A DNA stretch of 64,000 bases from Adiantum capillus-veneris (GCA_014529385.2 CM043959.1:91367529-91431528); one strand, 5' to 3'; positions 35,103-45,752 are shown, counted from the first letter of the stretch. Made by a program: numbers and translations. Notes: a model not told the origin generated them from the sequence alone.

Positions 35103-36613
35103 TATGGTGACCGCGGAGAGCACGACGGCTTTGAGAGCTTCGAGACGATAGCTCGCTCGCTCTCGACGGTGGAGTTCGATCGCGGAGTTTCACGGAGAGC
35201 GATTTTAGCTTGAGGAGCATTGTCTTTGGAGCTTAGGAGCTTGGTGTGGTCAAGCTTGGTTGAGGAGGCGGTTGCGGCTTCCTTGGTGAGAGGAGCTTTT
35301 GAGCTAAGTGGAGCTCGTTAGAGAAGTGCTCGGCGGAGGAGAGCTTGACATTCGAGTGCTTGGATGCTGTTGTGGCAGAGCTCTTGCGTTGGAGCTTGCA
35401 TTGAGAGGACATTACATCACGTAGAGTGGAGCAAGAGCAGGTTCAAGACTGTGTGCAGCTCGTTTTTGCCATTTTCGGGCTCTAAAATGCAGCTTTTTGC
35501 GTAGCTCCGTCATACAGAGTCAGATCTACATGATCCAAGAGTCTAGGTCAGGGTTTTGGCACGCTCCGGACGCAATGGTGATGTCTATTTGCTGAAATTC
35601 TGCTTTGAATTACAGCAGCAGGTTTATTTGTGCACTTTCGAGTCCCAAAAACACTGTTTTTGGTATATCTCACACACACGGAGTATTTTCTGCAGCAACC
35701 AGCAAATTCATAGGTGTACACAGGTTTTTGGATATGCATTTGTCCAGAGAGCCACTCATGCGAGAGTGAGCTATGTTGCCATGGTCTTGGCAGTTTATGT
35801 ATGCCATATATGGATTTGTGTATTTGTTTATGGCTGAGATTATTTAAGATTTGGCTCAATTTATAGAAGAAACTCTGTTGGATTTTATCCAGGTTCTCGC
35901 CATAGCTTCTACGTATCCGTAGGTTGCTCTTTGACAGTTTAGTGGTTGAGTTTACTCCCACTTTGACAGGTGATTTTCAGTCATCATTTGGTTGGAGTTT
36001 GGAGTCACTTGTGTATGCCCTTGTGTGCCGTATTTCGTATTGCGCATAGCGACAGATCTTGCAAGGTTTTGCGAAATGTTGCTATAGTTATCTGGCAGAC
36101 ATTTGGTCATCGATTGAAAGGTATTTTGGCAACAATTATCACTCACATGTATGTCATTTGAGGTGCCGTTGAGTGGTACTCCGGCAAGAGCGGGTATGCT
36201 CATATGTATGACTTTGTGAGGTGATTCCGGTCGAGTTTATTCCCGGATTGGCCATCGTGGCATATATTATTGTCTCTTTGAGGTTTACTGTTGAGATTTT
36301 GCTCCAGTTACAAAGGAGACTCTGCCAAATGTTTGTCATATATTTATTCGCGATTGAGTCATATTGACTTGTGATTTTGTGCAAGGTTTTGCACGGTTAT
36401 TGGTGCAACTTTGCATCAGGTTTTGAGCCATATTTGCAGACTTTTGTTGATGCAATTCGAGCCAGTTTAGGGCTGACTTGTATTGACATTGTGGGAGCTC
36501 TATTTTGGAGTGTGTCTCACAGGTTTTACATTGTGTTTCTGGCCATATTTGTAGACAATTTCCAGGTGTTGTTGGTGAGGTGGTTTTTCTTTCTAGTTTG
36601 CTACATTGTGCTC
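35103..36613 (+). other. Long untranslated leader of element D
   Basis: 1.5 kb without a convincing coding domain. An open frame enters from 36371 in phase with gag, but its composition (Phe/Val/Cys-rich) does not look like a gag N-terminus. Long leaders are common in non-autonomous LTR elements. Confidence 0.6.
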
Positions 36614-37594
36614 ATGGCAGAAACAGGTGATCGATCAGATTGTGACCTCTCACAGATGTGCGTGTTTGATGGGTCAGACTTTGCGGCATGGAGAGAGTGT
36701 ATGCTTGATGCATTGACACAGCGAGGGTTGCATCGACCATTGAGTGGTGATGCAGGTAGACCTTCAAACATGTCTGACGATCAGTGGCAGGAGCTAGAGG
36801 AGATGGCACTATCTACGCTCTCTTTGCACCTTGCGGAATCTGTATATGCTCTTGTTATGTATGAGACTACTTCGAGAGCACTTTGGCACAGATTACATGA
36901 TATGTATGATAGAACTGAGTCATCACGGACTCGTGTGAGACATGTACATTCACGAGCACGCCGACAGGTGACATGTTGGTATTGTGGTCATTCTGGACAC
37001 GTTAGACGACGCTGTTTTCATCGTATGCGACATCGTAGGAGACATGGCAGTCTCAGAGATGTATGTAGTGATGCCATGGACTCAATTGCTTTGACAGTTG
37101 AGGCACATGTAGTGTCGGAGTATATTAGTGACGGGGATGTCACTTTTACCTCGAGCTATGTACGAGATGCTATACATGTGGATAGTGCACTCCCTTCGCA
37201 GTGGTTGCTAGACGCAGATGCTATGTTTCATGTCACGCCGCATCGTGCATGGTTTTGTAGCTATTCTAGCGGGATGCTTGGCAGTGCACGTTTGATCGAT
37301 GGATCGATGCACGCGATAGCAGGTGCAGGAGATGTGAGACTGTCATTACCGAGTGGTGCATCTTACTTGTTACGACATGTGCGCTATGTACCAGATTTGA
37401 CAGTGAGTTTGATCTCGATTGGTCAGCTTAGAGATTGTGGATGTCAGATTTCGCTACGAGAGCGAGATTTTGTGATGCATTTGGGTTCGCTAGTGATTGC
37501 GAGAGGTGCCAGGAGTGGTACAGGTTACCCATTGCATGTGGATCACGCGAGAGACGGTGTTGTCTCTGTGATCACGCAGCTAGGTAGAGAGTGA
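36614..37594 (+). CDS. gag-protease fragment of non-autonomous copia-type element D
   Basis: From ATG 36614 the product begins MAETGDRSDCDLSQMCVFDG. It has a shortened capsid region (FAAWRECMLDALTQRGLHRP, SRALWHRLHDMYDRTESSRT), a CCHC knuckle (CWYCGHSGHVRRRC), and a protease-like block WLLDADAMFHVTPH where autonomous elements have WxLDSGAxxHMTP. The Asp-Ser-Gly triad is therefore Asp-Ala-Asp and the protease is dead. The following VRYVPDLTVSLISIGQLRDC is the normal block after copia protease. The frame ends at 37592-37594 without integrase or RT. It could supply capsid only. The gag is uninterrupted, unlike most retroelement frames here. Confidence 0.85.
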   Translation: MAETGDRSDCDLSQMCVFDGSDFAAWRECMLDALTQRGLHRPLSGDAGRPSNMSDDQWQELEEMALSTLSLHLAESVYALVMYETTSRALWHRLHDMYDRTESSRTRVRHVHSRARRQVTCWYCGHSGHVRRRCFHRMRHRRRHGSLRDVCSDAMDSIALTVEAHVVSEYISDGDVTFTSSYVRDAIHVDSALPSQWLLDADAMFHVTPHRAWFCSYSSGMLGSARLIDGSMHAIAGAGDVRLSLPSGASYLLRHVRYVPDLTVSLISIGQLRDCGCQISLRERDFVMHLGSLVIARGARSGTGYPLHVDHARDGVVSVITQLGRE

Positions 37595-37624
37595 GAGAGC
37601 AGGCGAGTCTCTTTTGCTTGTGGG

Positions 37625-38437
37625 TTGCAGGATGCTTTGCATGGAGTGCAGAGTAGTGAGCTCGTTGTGCACACAGTTGGGGCACGACTTGAGCAGTCAC
37701 ACAGAGAGGTGACAGAGTCAGACATGCATGCTTTGTTAGTGACTGAGCAAAGCAGAGAGTCAGTTGTGCGAGATACTTCTATGCAGGATAGACAGGTAGA
37801 GCGGTCTTGCTCTAGTGAGTCACGACAGGAGGACGTTGTGCAAGAGTCTATGCATACGGAGTTAGAGCATGAGAGCTCTAGTGAGTCACAACAGATTGAG
37901 TGGTCATGTTTGCAGTGGATGATTGCAGAGGAGACTGAGATGTCAGCGATTATGCAGTCATTCCTTTCTATGCTCGACAGTGAGCATGGGGATATAGTTG
38001 TGCAGGATATGGCTTCCAGCAAACATCTAGAGCAGCTGGTTTGCTCTGAGGTTGCACGACAGGTTGATGCGTCTTTTGTGGACAGTCAGGAGATGCATGT
38101 GGCTGACACGCCTTGTCAGTCAGAGATGCCTATTGCCAGGGATATATATGTTGATGCATGCTCCGTAGAGCTAGCAGGGCCCGCTAGCATTGCATCGGCA
38201 TTCGGTGGTCTCATGTATGAGATGTTGAGACCGGATATCGCAGCTGCAGTGGGAGCATTTGCAGTTAGGGTTGTCAGTCGTTTGTTGACTGATGATGGCA
38301 TAGTGCACGAGGGAGATATGCAGGTATTGCATACATACTTGCGGTACGTGTGCGGTACGTCTGGTGGTGTATGGACTTCCACGGGAGCAGGACAGCCGGA
38401 TGCACACGATCACAGCCAGCCAGTGGGCATCGGTTGA
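37625..38437 (+). CDS. Acidic Ser/Glu/Gln-rich ORF ending in a copia pol remnant
   Basis: An open frame of 270 codons. The first ~190 residues are rich in Glu, Gln, Ser and Val, with semi-repeated pieces (SCSSESRQEDVVQESMHTEL, ESSSESQQIEW) and no known fold. The last ~80 residues (SIASAFGGLMYEMLRPDIAA, HTYLRYVCGTSGGVWTSTG) match the RT-RNase H connection of copia pol (as at 33900-33790 in element C: AVGSLMYAM, WMLRYLKGT). So this looks like deletion of integrase and RT joined to a new acidic sequence. The same arrangement occurs in element E (56100-56964), so it was copied as a unit. Whether it is translated is unknown. Confidence 0.7.
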   Translation: MQDALHGVQSSELVVHTVGARLEQSHREVTESDMHALLVTEQSRESVVRDTSMQDRQVERSCSSESRQEDVVQESMHTELEHESSSESQQIEWSCLQWMIAEETEMSAIMQSFLSMLDSEHGDIVVQDMASSKHLEQLVCSEVARQVDASFVDSQEMHVADTPCQSEMPIARDIYVDACSVELAGPASIASAFGGLMYEMLRPDIAAAVGAFAVRVVSRLLTDDGIVHEGDMQVLHTYLRYVCGTSGGVWTSTGAGQPDAHDHSQPVGIG

Positions 38438-38502
38438 GAGCGGTTTTCTCTCACCTTTTGTAGTCTTTAGACTAGGTTCCCTTGCTTAAAGGCACAGTCG
38501 CC

Positions 38503-38516
38503 TTTAAGTGGGAGGT
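38503..38516 (+). other. Polypurine tract of element D
   Basis: TTTAAGTGGGAGGT immediately precedes the 3' LTR. The same tract occurs in element E. Confidence 0.85.
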
Positions 38517-38703
38517 TGTTGGGGTATAGGCGTCTGTGCCTTGCCCGGCCGCCCAGAGTCTGGGCGCCCACTGACTTGTATACCTTATACATAGCATAAG
38601 TGTATAGGGGGCTGCTCACTCTATTGAGTCTCCCCACCCACGTAGTGTGTGTCTCCTTCTCTCTCTCTCACTCTCCGTCTGAGGTGCTCCCCGATCCCCT
38701 TCA
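38517..38703 (+). repeat. 3' LTR of element D (187 bp)
   Basis: TGTTGGGGTATAGG ... CCCCTTCA, 96% identical to the 5' LTR. It is followed by TCCTC, then the interrupted pol of element C resumes. Confidence 0.95.
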
Positions 38704-39104
38704 TCCTCATTTGGTTGACGTTGTTGCACATTGTCACCGTTTGCAATCCTTGAGTCTTCACCGTCCTCAAGCTCCATGTACTCATCACCTGTTTCTTTTG
38801 TTTGTTTTCTTTCCAAGTAATCTTTGTACATATTTTGTTCGTTAAAAATTACATCCCTACTTCTTAAGATTTTACCATCTTCAGGATTCCATAGGCGATA
38901 CCCAAAGTCATCTTCTCCATAGCCAATGAAGAAACACTTTTTGGACTTTGCATCTAGCTTTGATCTTAGGCTTCTATCTATGTGCATAAAAGCCTCACAC
39001 CCAAATACTTTGAGAAATGCATAATTCACTGGTTTACCTGTCCATGCCTCTTCTGGAACTCCCCCATCCAATGCCGTTGAGGGTGACCGATTGATTAAGT
39101 ACAC
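38704..39104 (-). pseudogene. Ty1/copia integrase C-terminal region of element C
   Basis: Reading leftwards from 39104: VYLINRSPSTALDGGVPEEA, VFGCEAFMHIDRSLRSKLDA, KKCFFIGYGEDDFGYRLWNP and ILRSRDVIFNEQNMY, the standard integrase C-terminal and linker blocks of plant copia elements. The preceding WA codon pair is followed by a TAA at 39120-39118. The domain continues beyond the inserted element D to the RT region at 34901. The join across D restores the expected gene order, confirming nesting. Confidence 0.93.
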
Positions 39105-39524
39105 AGACGTACTTACAACTTACGCCCAAAGCTCAAGCGGTAGTCCTGCATGTAGCCGCATGCTTCGTGCTCGCTCCATGATTGTACTATTCATCCTTTC
39201 CGAAATCCCATTTTGTTGAGGTGTCCTTGGGGTTGTCCTTTGCCTCCGAATGCCATTGCTAGCACAAAAGCTTTCAAAAGCTTGGCTGCAATATTCGCCT
39301 CCATTGTTGGATCTGAGGCATTTAACCTTGGTACAAGTTTCATTCTCCACAAAGACTTTCCACCTTTGAAATATGGAAAATACATCGGATTTATTCTTCA
39401 TGACATAAACCCATGTTTTTCTAGTCGCATCGTCTATGAATGTTACATAGTACAATGAGCCACCAAGTGATGGTGTACTTGCAGGACCCCAAACATCAGA
39501 ATGAACCAACTCAAATTTTTTATT
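39105..39524 (-). pseudogene. Ty1/copia integrase core of element C
   Basis: The core has VHSDVWGPASTPSLGG (first catalytic Asp), CLRSNNGGEYCSQAFESFCA and TPQQNGISERMNSTIMERAR (catalytic Glu). The second catalytic Asp, normally in LRSDNGGEY, is Asn here (AAC instead of GAC), so strand transfer would be lost. A stop at 39120-39118 truncates it. A frameshift around 39525 separates it from gag-protease, within a run of T-rich sequence (TTTTTTATTTTTTC). Confidence 0.92.
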
Positions 39525-40936
39525 TTTTCTTTCATTTCCTGATTTTTAAATTTTACCCTCTTTTGTTTACCATAAACACAATCTTCACAGAACTCTAAGT
39601 CCACTTCTTTCAAACCTGGTAGAAGCTTCTTTGTTTGAAGGATTTGCATTCCTTTGGAACTCATATGCCCAAGTCGGTAGTGCCACACTGCAATGTCAAC
39701 TTCTGTAGTTGCTGCACAAGCTGAATGTTGCATGCTAACAGTACACAAGTAAAGTGTACCGACCTTTTCTCCCTTGGCAACCACCAAAGATCCCTTTAAG
39801 ATCTTCCACCGTTTGTTTCCGAATGCAATGTTGTGACCTTCATCGTCCAATTGTCCTGTAGAGATCAAATTTTTGCGAAGAGAAGGAACATGCCTAACAT
39901 TTTTAAGCTTCCATTCATTTCTGTTAGTAGTTTTGACGGAAACTGTACCTTTGCCGACAATCTCACAAGCTTCATTATCTCCCAAGTATACATACCCAAA
40001 ATTACCTTTGGTGTAGTCTTGGAATTGTTGCTTGTGTGGTGTCGCATGGAATGAAGCCGCGGAATCTACTATCCAGGAATTAGACACATTGTATAATGAG
40101 AGAATTATAGCATCTTGCTTTACTTTACCTGCCACATTGGCCTCCGATGTTGGCTTGTTGTCTTGAGACTCAGTCTCATTCTTCTTCTTGGACCAGCAAT
40201 CCTTCTTGACGTGGCCCTTCTTGCCGCAGTTCCAACATTCAAGAACTGACTTTGTGTGTGACTTGCTCCGTCTTGAGCGATCACGACCCTTTTGGGTTTT
40301 GAAACTCTCCTTAGGCCTTCCTCTTGTTTCCATTGACAATGCAACACTTGATGATTCTCCCGTGCTTCTCCTTCGTATTTCCTCGCTTAGGAGAACACCC
40401 ACAACATCATCAAACTTAAGATTATTTGTACCAGAGATAGAATTACTTATAACCATCACAAGGTTGTCCCAACTATCCGGTAGAGATGATAGTATAAGGA
40501 GAGCTCGCACTTCATCATCGAAATTGATTTTCACCGATCGAAGGTGACTTATGTTTGTGTTAAAGTCATTTAGGTGTTCTGCAACTGAACCATTCTCTGC
40601 CATCTTTAGATTGAACAAGCGTTTCATAAGAAATACCTTATTGGATGCCGATGGTTTCTTGTAGAAGTCGTCAAGTGACTTCATCAAGTTCTCCGTGGTC
40701 TTCGTCTCCGAAACATTGAAGGCCACCGTTAACACCAAGTTTAACCGGATTGTTCCCAATGCCTTTTGATCAAGGACAATCCATGCTTCATCTGCCATTG
40801 TTGCGGGCTTCTTCGTAAGATCGCTTAGTGGCAAATAGAGGTCCTTCTGGTAGAGATAGTCTTCAATCTGCATCTTCCAATGTTGGTAGTTTTTGCCGTT
40901 GAACTTCTCAATCTTGAGCTTCCCTTCCTCCGCCAT
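39525..40936 (-). pseudogene. gag-protease region of copia element C
   Basis: One open frame from ATG 40936 (MAEEGKLKIEKFNGKNYQHW) through a capsid domain (LYLPLSDLTKKPATMADEAW, VFLMKRLFNLKMAENGSVAE, LLILSSLPDSWDNLVMVIS), a zinc knuckle (CWNCGKKGHVKKDC), protease (NSWIVDSAASFHATPHKQQF, LKNVRHVPSLRKNLISTGQL) and the GAG-pre-integrase block (WHYRLGHMSSKGMQILQTKK, FCEDCVYGKQKRVKF). The protease triad is Asp-Ser-Ala, a common plant copia variant. This roughly 470-codon part is intact and is the best preserved of element C, but the frame breaks before integrase. Confidence 0.94.
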
Positions 40937-40997
40937 AACTCCCACTCAATTCAAGGAATCCGTTCCTTGAGATAATTTAGCTACGAGCAAACCTTTC

Positions 40998-41007
40998 TCT
41001 GATACCA
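40998..41007 (-). other. Primer-binding site of element C
   Basis: Minus strand TGGTATCAGA, initiator-Met-tRNA type, two bases from the LTR end CCTAACA. Confidence 0.9.
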
Positions 41008-41009
41008 AT

Positions 41010-41748
41010 TGTTAGGAAATAAGACGTAGCTAAATAGATATTTGAGTAGATTACTTAATGGAGAGAGATAGATTTCACACACAAGAGATTATAGAGTAGA
41101 GAGAGAGTACACACGACATACGTGGTTCACCCAATGTGGGCTACATCCACGGGAAAGCAGCCACTCAATGGCTTTAGTACTTCAAAACAAGAAGTAGTTT
41201 ACAAAGGGATTATACCCTTAATGGAGCTCCCGCCTTGCTTCACTCTCACCACCTCACACTCACCTTGTTGCATCAACTTCACACTATGAAATGTGTGTAG
41301 AAATGGCCTCCTTTTATAGGCCAAAAGGGCTGCCCTCTCTCATGAGAGGCAGCCATGTGTAGCTGCCCTTGTGTAGATAAGTCCAAATCGGACCCTCCAA
41401 TCCGCCCATGTGTGGCTACCCTTGAGAAGACAAGTCTGCTTTCGAATTCGGCCAATGACCATCGGCCATTGACTTCTGACCACCGACCACTGGCCACCGG
41501 CCATTGACTACCGGCCACCGGTCGGTTGTTTTTCGACCACTTTTCGGCCGCCGTCCGGCCATAATATTCCGGCAAGGGAAAGCCCCCAAGGCCCCTAAAG
41601 TTGCCCCTGATTTTTGGCCGTGAAAATTTTGGTTTCCGACGAGTGATTTTCCTTCACGCACGATGGCTTCTCCTCATAATGGGGGCCTTACAAATGTGCG
41701 CTTTTACCACAGAAAATTACAAGGGTAAATCAAGCTCCATACTTAACA
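41010..41748 (-). repeat. 5' LTR of copia element C (739 bp)
   Basis: On the minus strand it runs TGTTAAGTATGG ... TTTCCTAACA, next to the primer site. Positions 41445-41525 contain imperfect GGCCACCGGCCATTGACT-type repeats. The 3' LTR at 32943-33209 keeps only the first part. The flanking 41749-41753 (GTATG) has no testable partner because the other LTR is truncated. Confidence 0.9.
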
Positions 41749-43110
41749 GTATGGGACAACCGAAACTGACAATAGAGAGGATGAGAAAGACAATAGCAAA
41801 AACCATATGAGTATACCATTCCATTACATAAAGTTCACTATTCAAGGCCGGAAGATAGTGTTGACCTATCCCAGAAGAGAAACAATGGGAGAAGGAGTCT
41901 TATGATGGGCCAAAAGATGCGAAGAAAGATAGACCTAGCCAGACCTGGAGAGAAACCGCAACCCGTCTATATAGCCATCGACCTGAGCCAAGAAGAGGAA
42001 GAGGAGCTTCTCAGCCTTCTTCAGGAATATAAGGATGTGTTTGCATGGTATTATAATAATTTAAAGGGAGTGGATCCGACAATATATCAGCATACTATCC
42101 CTTTAAAACTTGATGCAAAACCTAGCAGACAAAAGCCATACATGTACAATGATACCTTTCCTAAGCGTATCAAGGAAGAGATTGATAAATTGAAAGAAGC
42201 GGAGTTTATCTATGAGATAGAACACACTGATTGGGTATCTCTAATTGTTGTTGTATCCAAAAAGAATGGTAAACTCCGAGTGTGCGTCACCCTCAAAAAA
42301 GTCAATGCAACCACAATAAGGGATAACTATCCCTTACCAATTACGGACCACGTCCTTGAAAGAGTGGCAGGAAAGCATGCATATTCCTTCTAAGATGGAT
42401 TATTCGGTTACAATCAACTTGCAATTGCACCCGAGGACCACTATAAAACAACATTTGCCACATAATGGGGTATATTTGCATATTGGGTCATGCCATTTGG
42501 GTTAACAAATGCACCTACAACATTTCAAAGATTGATGGCCCATGCCTTCAAGGAGTACTTGAGGAATTTCTTGGAAATCTATATGGATGACCTATGTGTG
42601 AACTCTCTGCAAAGAAAGAAACATACAAAACACCTTAAAAGGGTATTCAAGAAATGCAGGACATATAGGATTTGCCTTAATCTAGAAAAATGTGTTTTCA
42701 TGGTAGGACAAGGACGAATCTTGGGGCATATTGGCTCGGAGAGTGGCATATACACAGATTTGGATAAGATTAAGGTGAATATCAAAATGCCTAAGCCAAT
42801 CAATGGAAAGCAAGTACAATGCTTTATGGGACATTGTGGTTATTACAAGATGTTCATACACATGTATGCAATTATCGCCGCCCAACCCCTGTATAGACTA
42901 ATAGTGATCTTTGAATGGAAAAATGAGTGCAAGGAATCATTTAAGAAATTAAAAGATTCCCTTGTATCCGCTTTGGTGCTACAGGCACCTGATTGGGAAA
43001 AAATCTTTCATGTCCATACAGATGCATCTGCATTTTCTACAGGATGTATTCAGGCTCAACCAGGAGAGGGAACCATGGATTTCCGGTCAGTTATACTAGC
43101 CGACAACTAA
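41749..43110 (+). pseudogene. Reverse transcriptase of Ty3/gypsy element I (5'-truncated)
   Basis: The copy starts abruptly at the LTR edge of element C. 41800-41880 reads IPFHYIKFTIQGRK, probably the linker after a lost protease. From 41902: KPQPVYIAIDLSQEEEEELL, QEYKDVFAWYYNNLKGVDPT and IVVVSKKNGKLRVCV, then TLKKVNATTIRDNYPLPITD, where the usual DYRKLN is altered. Stops at 42391 and 42463 break the palm. [20 protein letters not shown] and catalytic IYMDDLCVN follow, then the thumb (LNLEKCVFMVGQGRILGHIG) and the tether to RNase H (CMGHCGYYKMFIHMYAIIAA). The wording is that of the plant Tat/Athila side of Ty3/gypsy, different from the chromoviruses A and B. Confidence 0.9.
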
Positions 43111-43860
43111 ATAGTGCCAAAAGAATTACACCACCACTGAAAGAGAGGGGATTGGAATGATTTATGCTGTTAAGAAATTTTGGCATTATCTCCTCGCAAA
43201 TAACTTTGTGTTTTTCACAGATCATCAAGCTCTTTTATCCCTTGTCAACAAACCATGCAACACTGGGTGAATCGTAAGATGGTTCATTATATTGTTGGAG
43301 TTTGACTTTACGATAGTGGTTAAAAAGGGGAGCATGCATCTTAGAGCAGACCACCTTTCTCGATTACCAAATGGAGAAGCTCTAGAGGGTGTGGATGATG
43401 ATCTCCTGAATGCATATCTCTTTAATATAGAAATGGTACCTAAGTGGTCCCAAGAGATCGTAAAGCTACTATCACAGGGTGGGGAATTTGACAAAACCGA
43501 CCTAGACCTTAAACAAAGAACGATTCGCCAAGCTAAGAACTTTCAGTTGATTGGATGATGTTTATATAATTTAGTCTCCGACGGCATCCTAAGAGTGTGC
43601 ATAAATCCTGAGGAATACGGAACATATTTGCTGGAAGCGCAGAATCAGGATTTAATGTTTCATTGTTTAGCCACAAAAACTTTCCAACGACTGTGCCAAT
43701 TAGGAGTGTATTTGTCGACTATGCGCATTGATGTTCATGATTATGTACCTAGTTGCACCAAACAAATGCAGATCAAGCCCACCCATCAAACATGCAACAT
43801 AACACTTACGTCAGAATGGAGTCAATACATTGTTGACTACTTGGAGAAATAGACGTTTCC
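43111..43860 (+). pseudogene. RNase H and connection region of element I
   Basis: RNase H begins before 43110 (FHVHTDASAFSTGCIQAQPG, first Asp) and continues in broken frames with ERGLEXFMLLRNFGIISSQI-like text (Glu region), FFTDHQALLSL (Asp) and VVKKGSMHLRADHLSRLPNG (last acidic block). 43292-43558 and 43595-43852 are the linker to integrase (ALEGVDDDLLNAYLFNIEMV). Several frameshifts and a TGA at 43556-43558 inactivate it. Confidence 0.8.
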
Positions 43861-44993
43861 TGAAAATATCACCAAAGCACAATAGAGAACGATAGAAATA
43901 GAAGTTCATGATTTCACTCTGATTGAAAATTAGCTCTATAAAAGGGGAAATGATAACCAGATTAGGTTGTGTGCAACGGAGAACATGTACATTCCAATCC
44001 TAGAACAAGCAAATGGAGGGACTAGTGGAGGCCATTCCTCACGAGAAAAGACAACAAAAATTGTCCTCACCTCGGGAATATGGTGGCCAAAATTACATAT
44101 GGATGCAAACAAATATACAAAACGATGTGAGTCTTGTCAAAGAACCAACAAACCAATAAACCAGGATGAGATGCCCTTACGGCCAGTGATGGGAGCCAGA
44201 ACTTTTGCCAAGTGGGGAATAGACTTTGTAGGACCAATCTCACCCCCTGCTTACAAAACGCATGCCCGTTACATAATCGTAGCCACAGATTATCTCACCA
44301 AATGGGTAGAAGCTAAAGCTACACAAAAGGCTAATGCCAGGACTACTGCACAATTTCTATACGAAAATGTCTTTGTTAGATATGGTCTACCTATAGAAAT
44401 TGTCACTGATCAAGGCACACATTTCATAAATGAGATAATCAAAAACCTTCTTGAAGACTTCATGATAGTTCATAAGAAGTCAGCTACCACCCACAGGCTA
44501 ATGGCCAAGTAGAAGCTACAAATAAGACTCTCTGCACAATCTTAACTAAGATAGTATCAGAGTCTAGAATGGATTGGGATCAGAAGCTACATTCAACTTT
44601 ATGGGCGTATAGGATTGCTTACAAAACCTTGATAGGAACAACACTGTACAACATGGTGTTTGGACTTAATGCTATACTGCCTATGTAATTCTTAATCCCA
44701 ACACTAAGAGTAGAAAAATGTCTAGAGTGGACAGGTCATGAAATGTCTTCACAAATAGATGACCATGAAAAGCTAGATGAGCTTTTCTTGAAAGCATTAG
44801 CTTCTATCTACGCACAAAAACAAAGGCAAAAAGAATTTTTTGATAAGCATATATGCTCCAAAAAATTCAAAACAGGCCATTATGTCTTGGTTTACACATT
44901 AAAACAACATGCAAAGAAACTTAAAAAGCGAGGGACGGGACCCTTTGTGATCAAAGACTTATCTCCAAGTGGGGTTGTCCGCTTGCTACATTG
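43861..44993 (+). pseudogene. Integrase of element I
   Basis: Zinc domain: LEQANGGTSGGHSSREKTTK then WWPKLHMDANKYTKRCESCQ. Catalytic core: FAKWGIDFVGPISPPAYKTH (first Asp), YIIVATDYLTKWVEAKATQK and PIEIVTDQGTHFINEIIKNL (second Asp). A frameshift near 44495 leads to the block with ANGQVEATNKTL (Glu) and MDWDQKLHSTLWAYRIAYKT. The C-terminal half includes AKKLKKRGTGPFVIKDLSPS, a GPF-type module. All catalytic acids are visible but no single frame holds them. Just before 44994 a further one-base shift joins the integrase end to the following open frame. Confidence 0.9.
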
Positions 44994-45752
44994 AATGGGG
45001 AAGAAATGCCTAACTGGATTAGTGGTTGTCGACTAAAAAGATTTCATCTACCACTAACCCCAAATATGCTCCAACAAATCCATCACGCAAAGAAACAGAC
45101 GCACGCAAAAGAGAAAATTGTTGCAAAAGCTCAAGCAGAGGCCAAGGAAAGGACAACAAAAAGGAAGCTTCTTCAACAGCAACAACAACATGGACCACCT
45201 CTGAATATAAATGCAATTCAAGTAACAGACTTTGACAATGGTACCATACAAGAGCCCAAAATCGATGTCAAAATAGGATACAATCAAGTGAGGGTCACAA
45301 CGATGCTCGATTCGGGAGCTCAAGGCAACTTGATCTCCTACAACCTTTACAAGCAACTTCAACTTGACCACCAATTACAAGAGACAAAACAAAAACTGCA
45401 CAGTTATTCAGAATATTCGATTAAGGTAGTGGGATGGACGGTGCTCATAGTACAGGTCAACCAATATGTTTATCCGCATAAATTTTATGTGGTAGAAGAT
45501 ATACACACACAACATGCCTTATTGCTAGGGCAACCTTGGCAGAGAAGATATAATGTACAACTTGATTGGAGTCAGAACACTGTGAGTATACAATCTGATT
45601 CAGAAAAACAACAAGTTCCTTTCGCTACAAGAACTGCAAACAAACAAGCAATACTGCAACCGACAGACAAAGGAAAGCAGCCCTTACAAAGCACCCATTG
45701 TCCAACAATGGATTCCAAAGAGCAATTCAAGGTAGGAAGAGCAAGTCATTAG
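44991..45752 (+). pseudogene. Integrase tail fused to a Gln/Lys-rich linker and a retropepsin-like domain (element I)
   Basis: This 253-codon frame is open in an otherwise broken element. Its first ~20 residues (NGEEMPNWISGCRLKRFH) are the normal end of a Ty3/gypsy integrase. A charged, Gln-rich linker follows (AKAQAEAKERTTKRKLLQQQ). From residue ~80 an aspartic-protease domain appears: VRVTTMLDSGAQGNLISYNL (Asp-Ser-Gly active site), VVGWTVLIVQVNQY (flap region) and HALLLGQPWQRRYNVQLDW (second conserved Gly block). A protease normally lies upstream of RT, so finding one downstream of integrase is odd. It could be a duplicated or relocated protease, or a junction with another element. The polar tail beyond residue ~200 is low complexity. 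Confidence 0.75.

Noticed and set aside
37543-38022. 159-codon Cys/Ser-rich antisense frame in element D
   Set aside because: It is the mirror of the acidic Glu/Gln/Ser codons of the sense frame, and the same mirror frame appears in E at 56184-56606.
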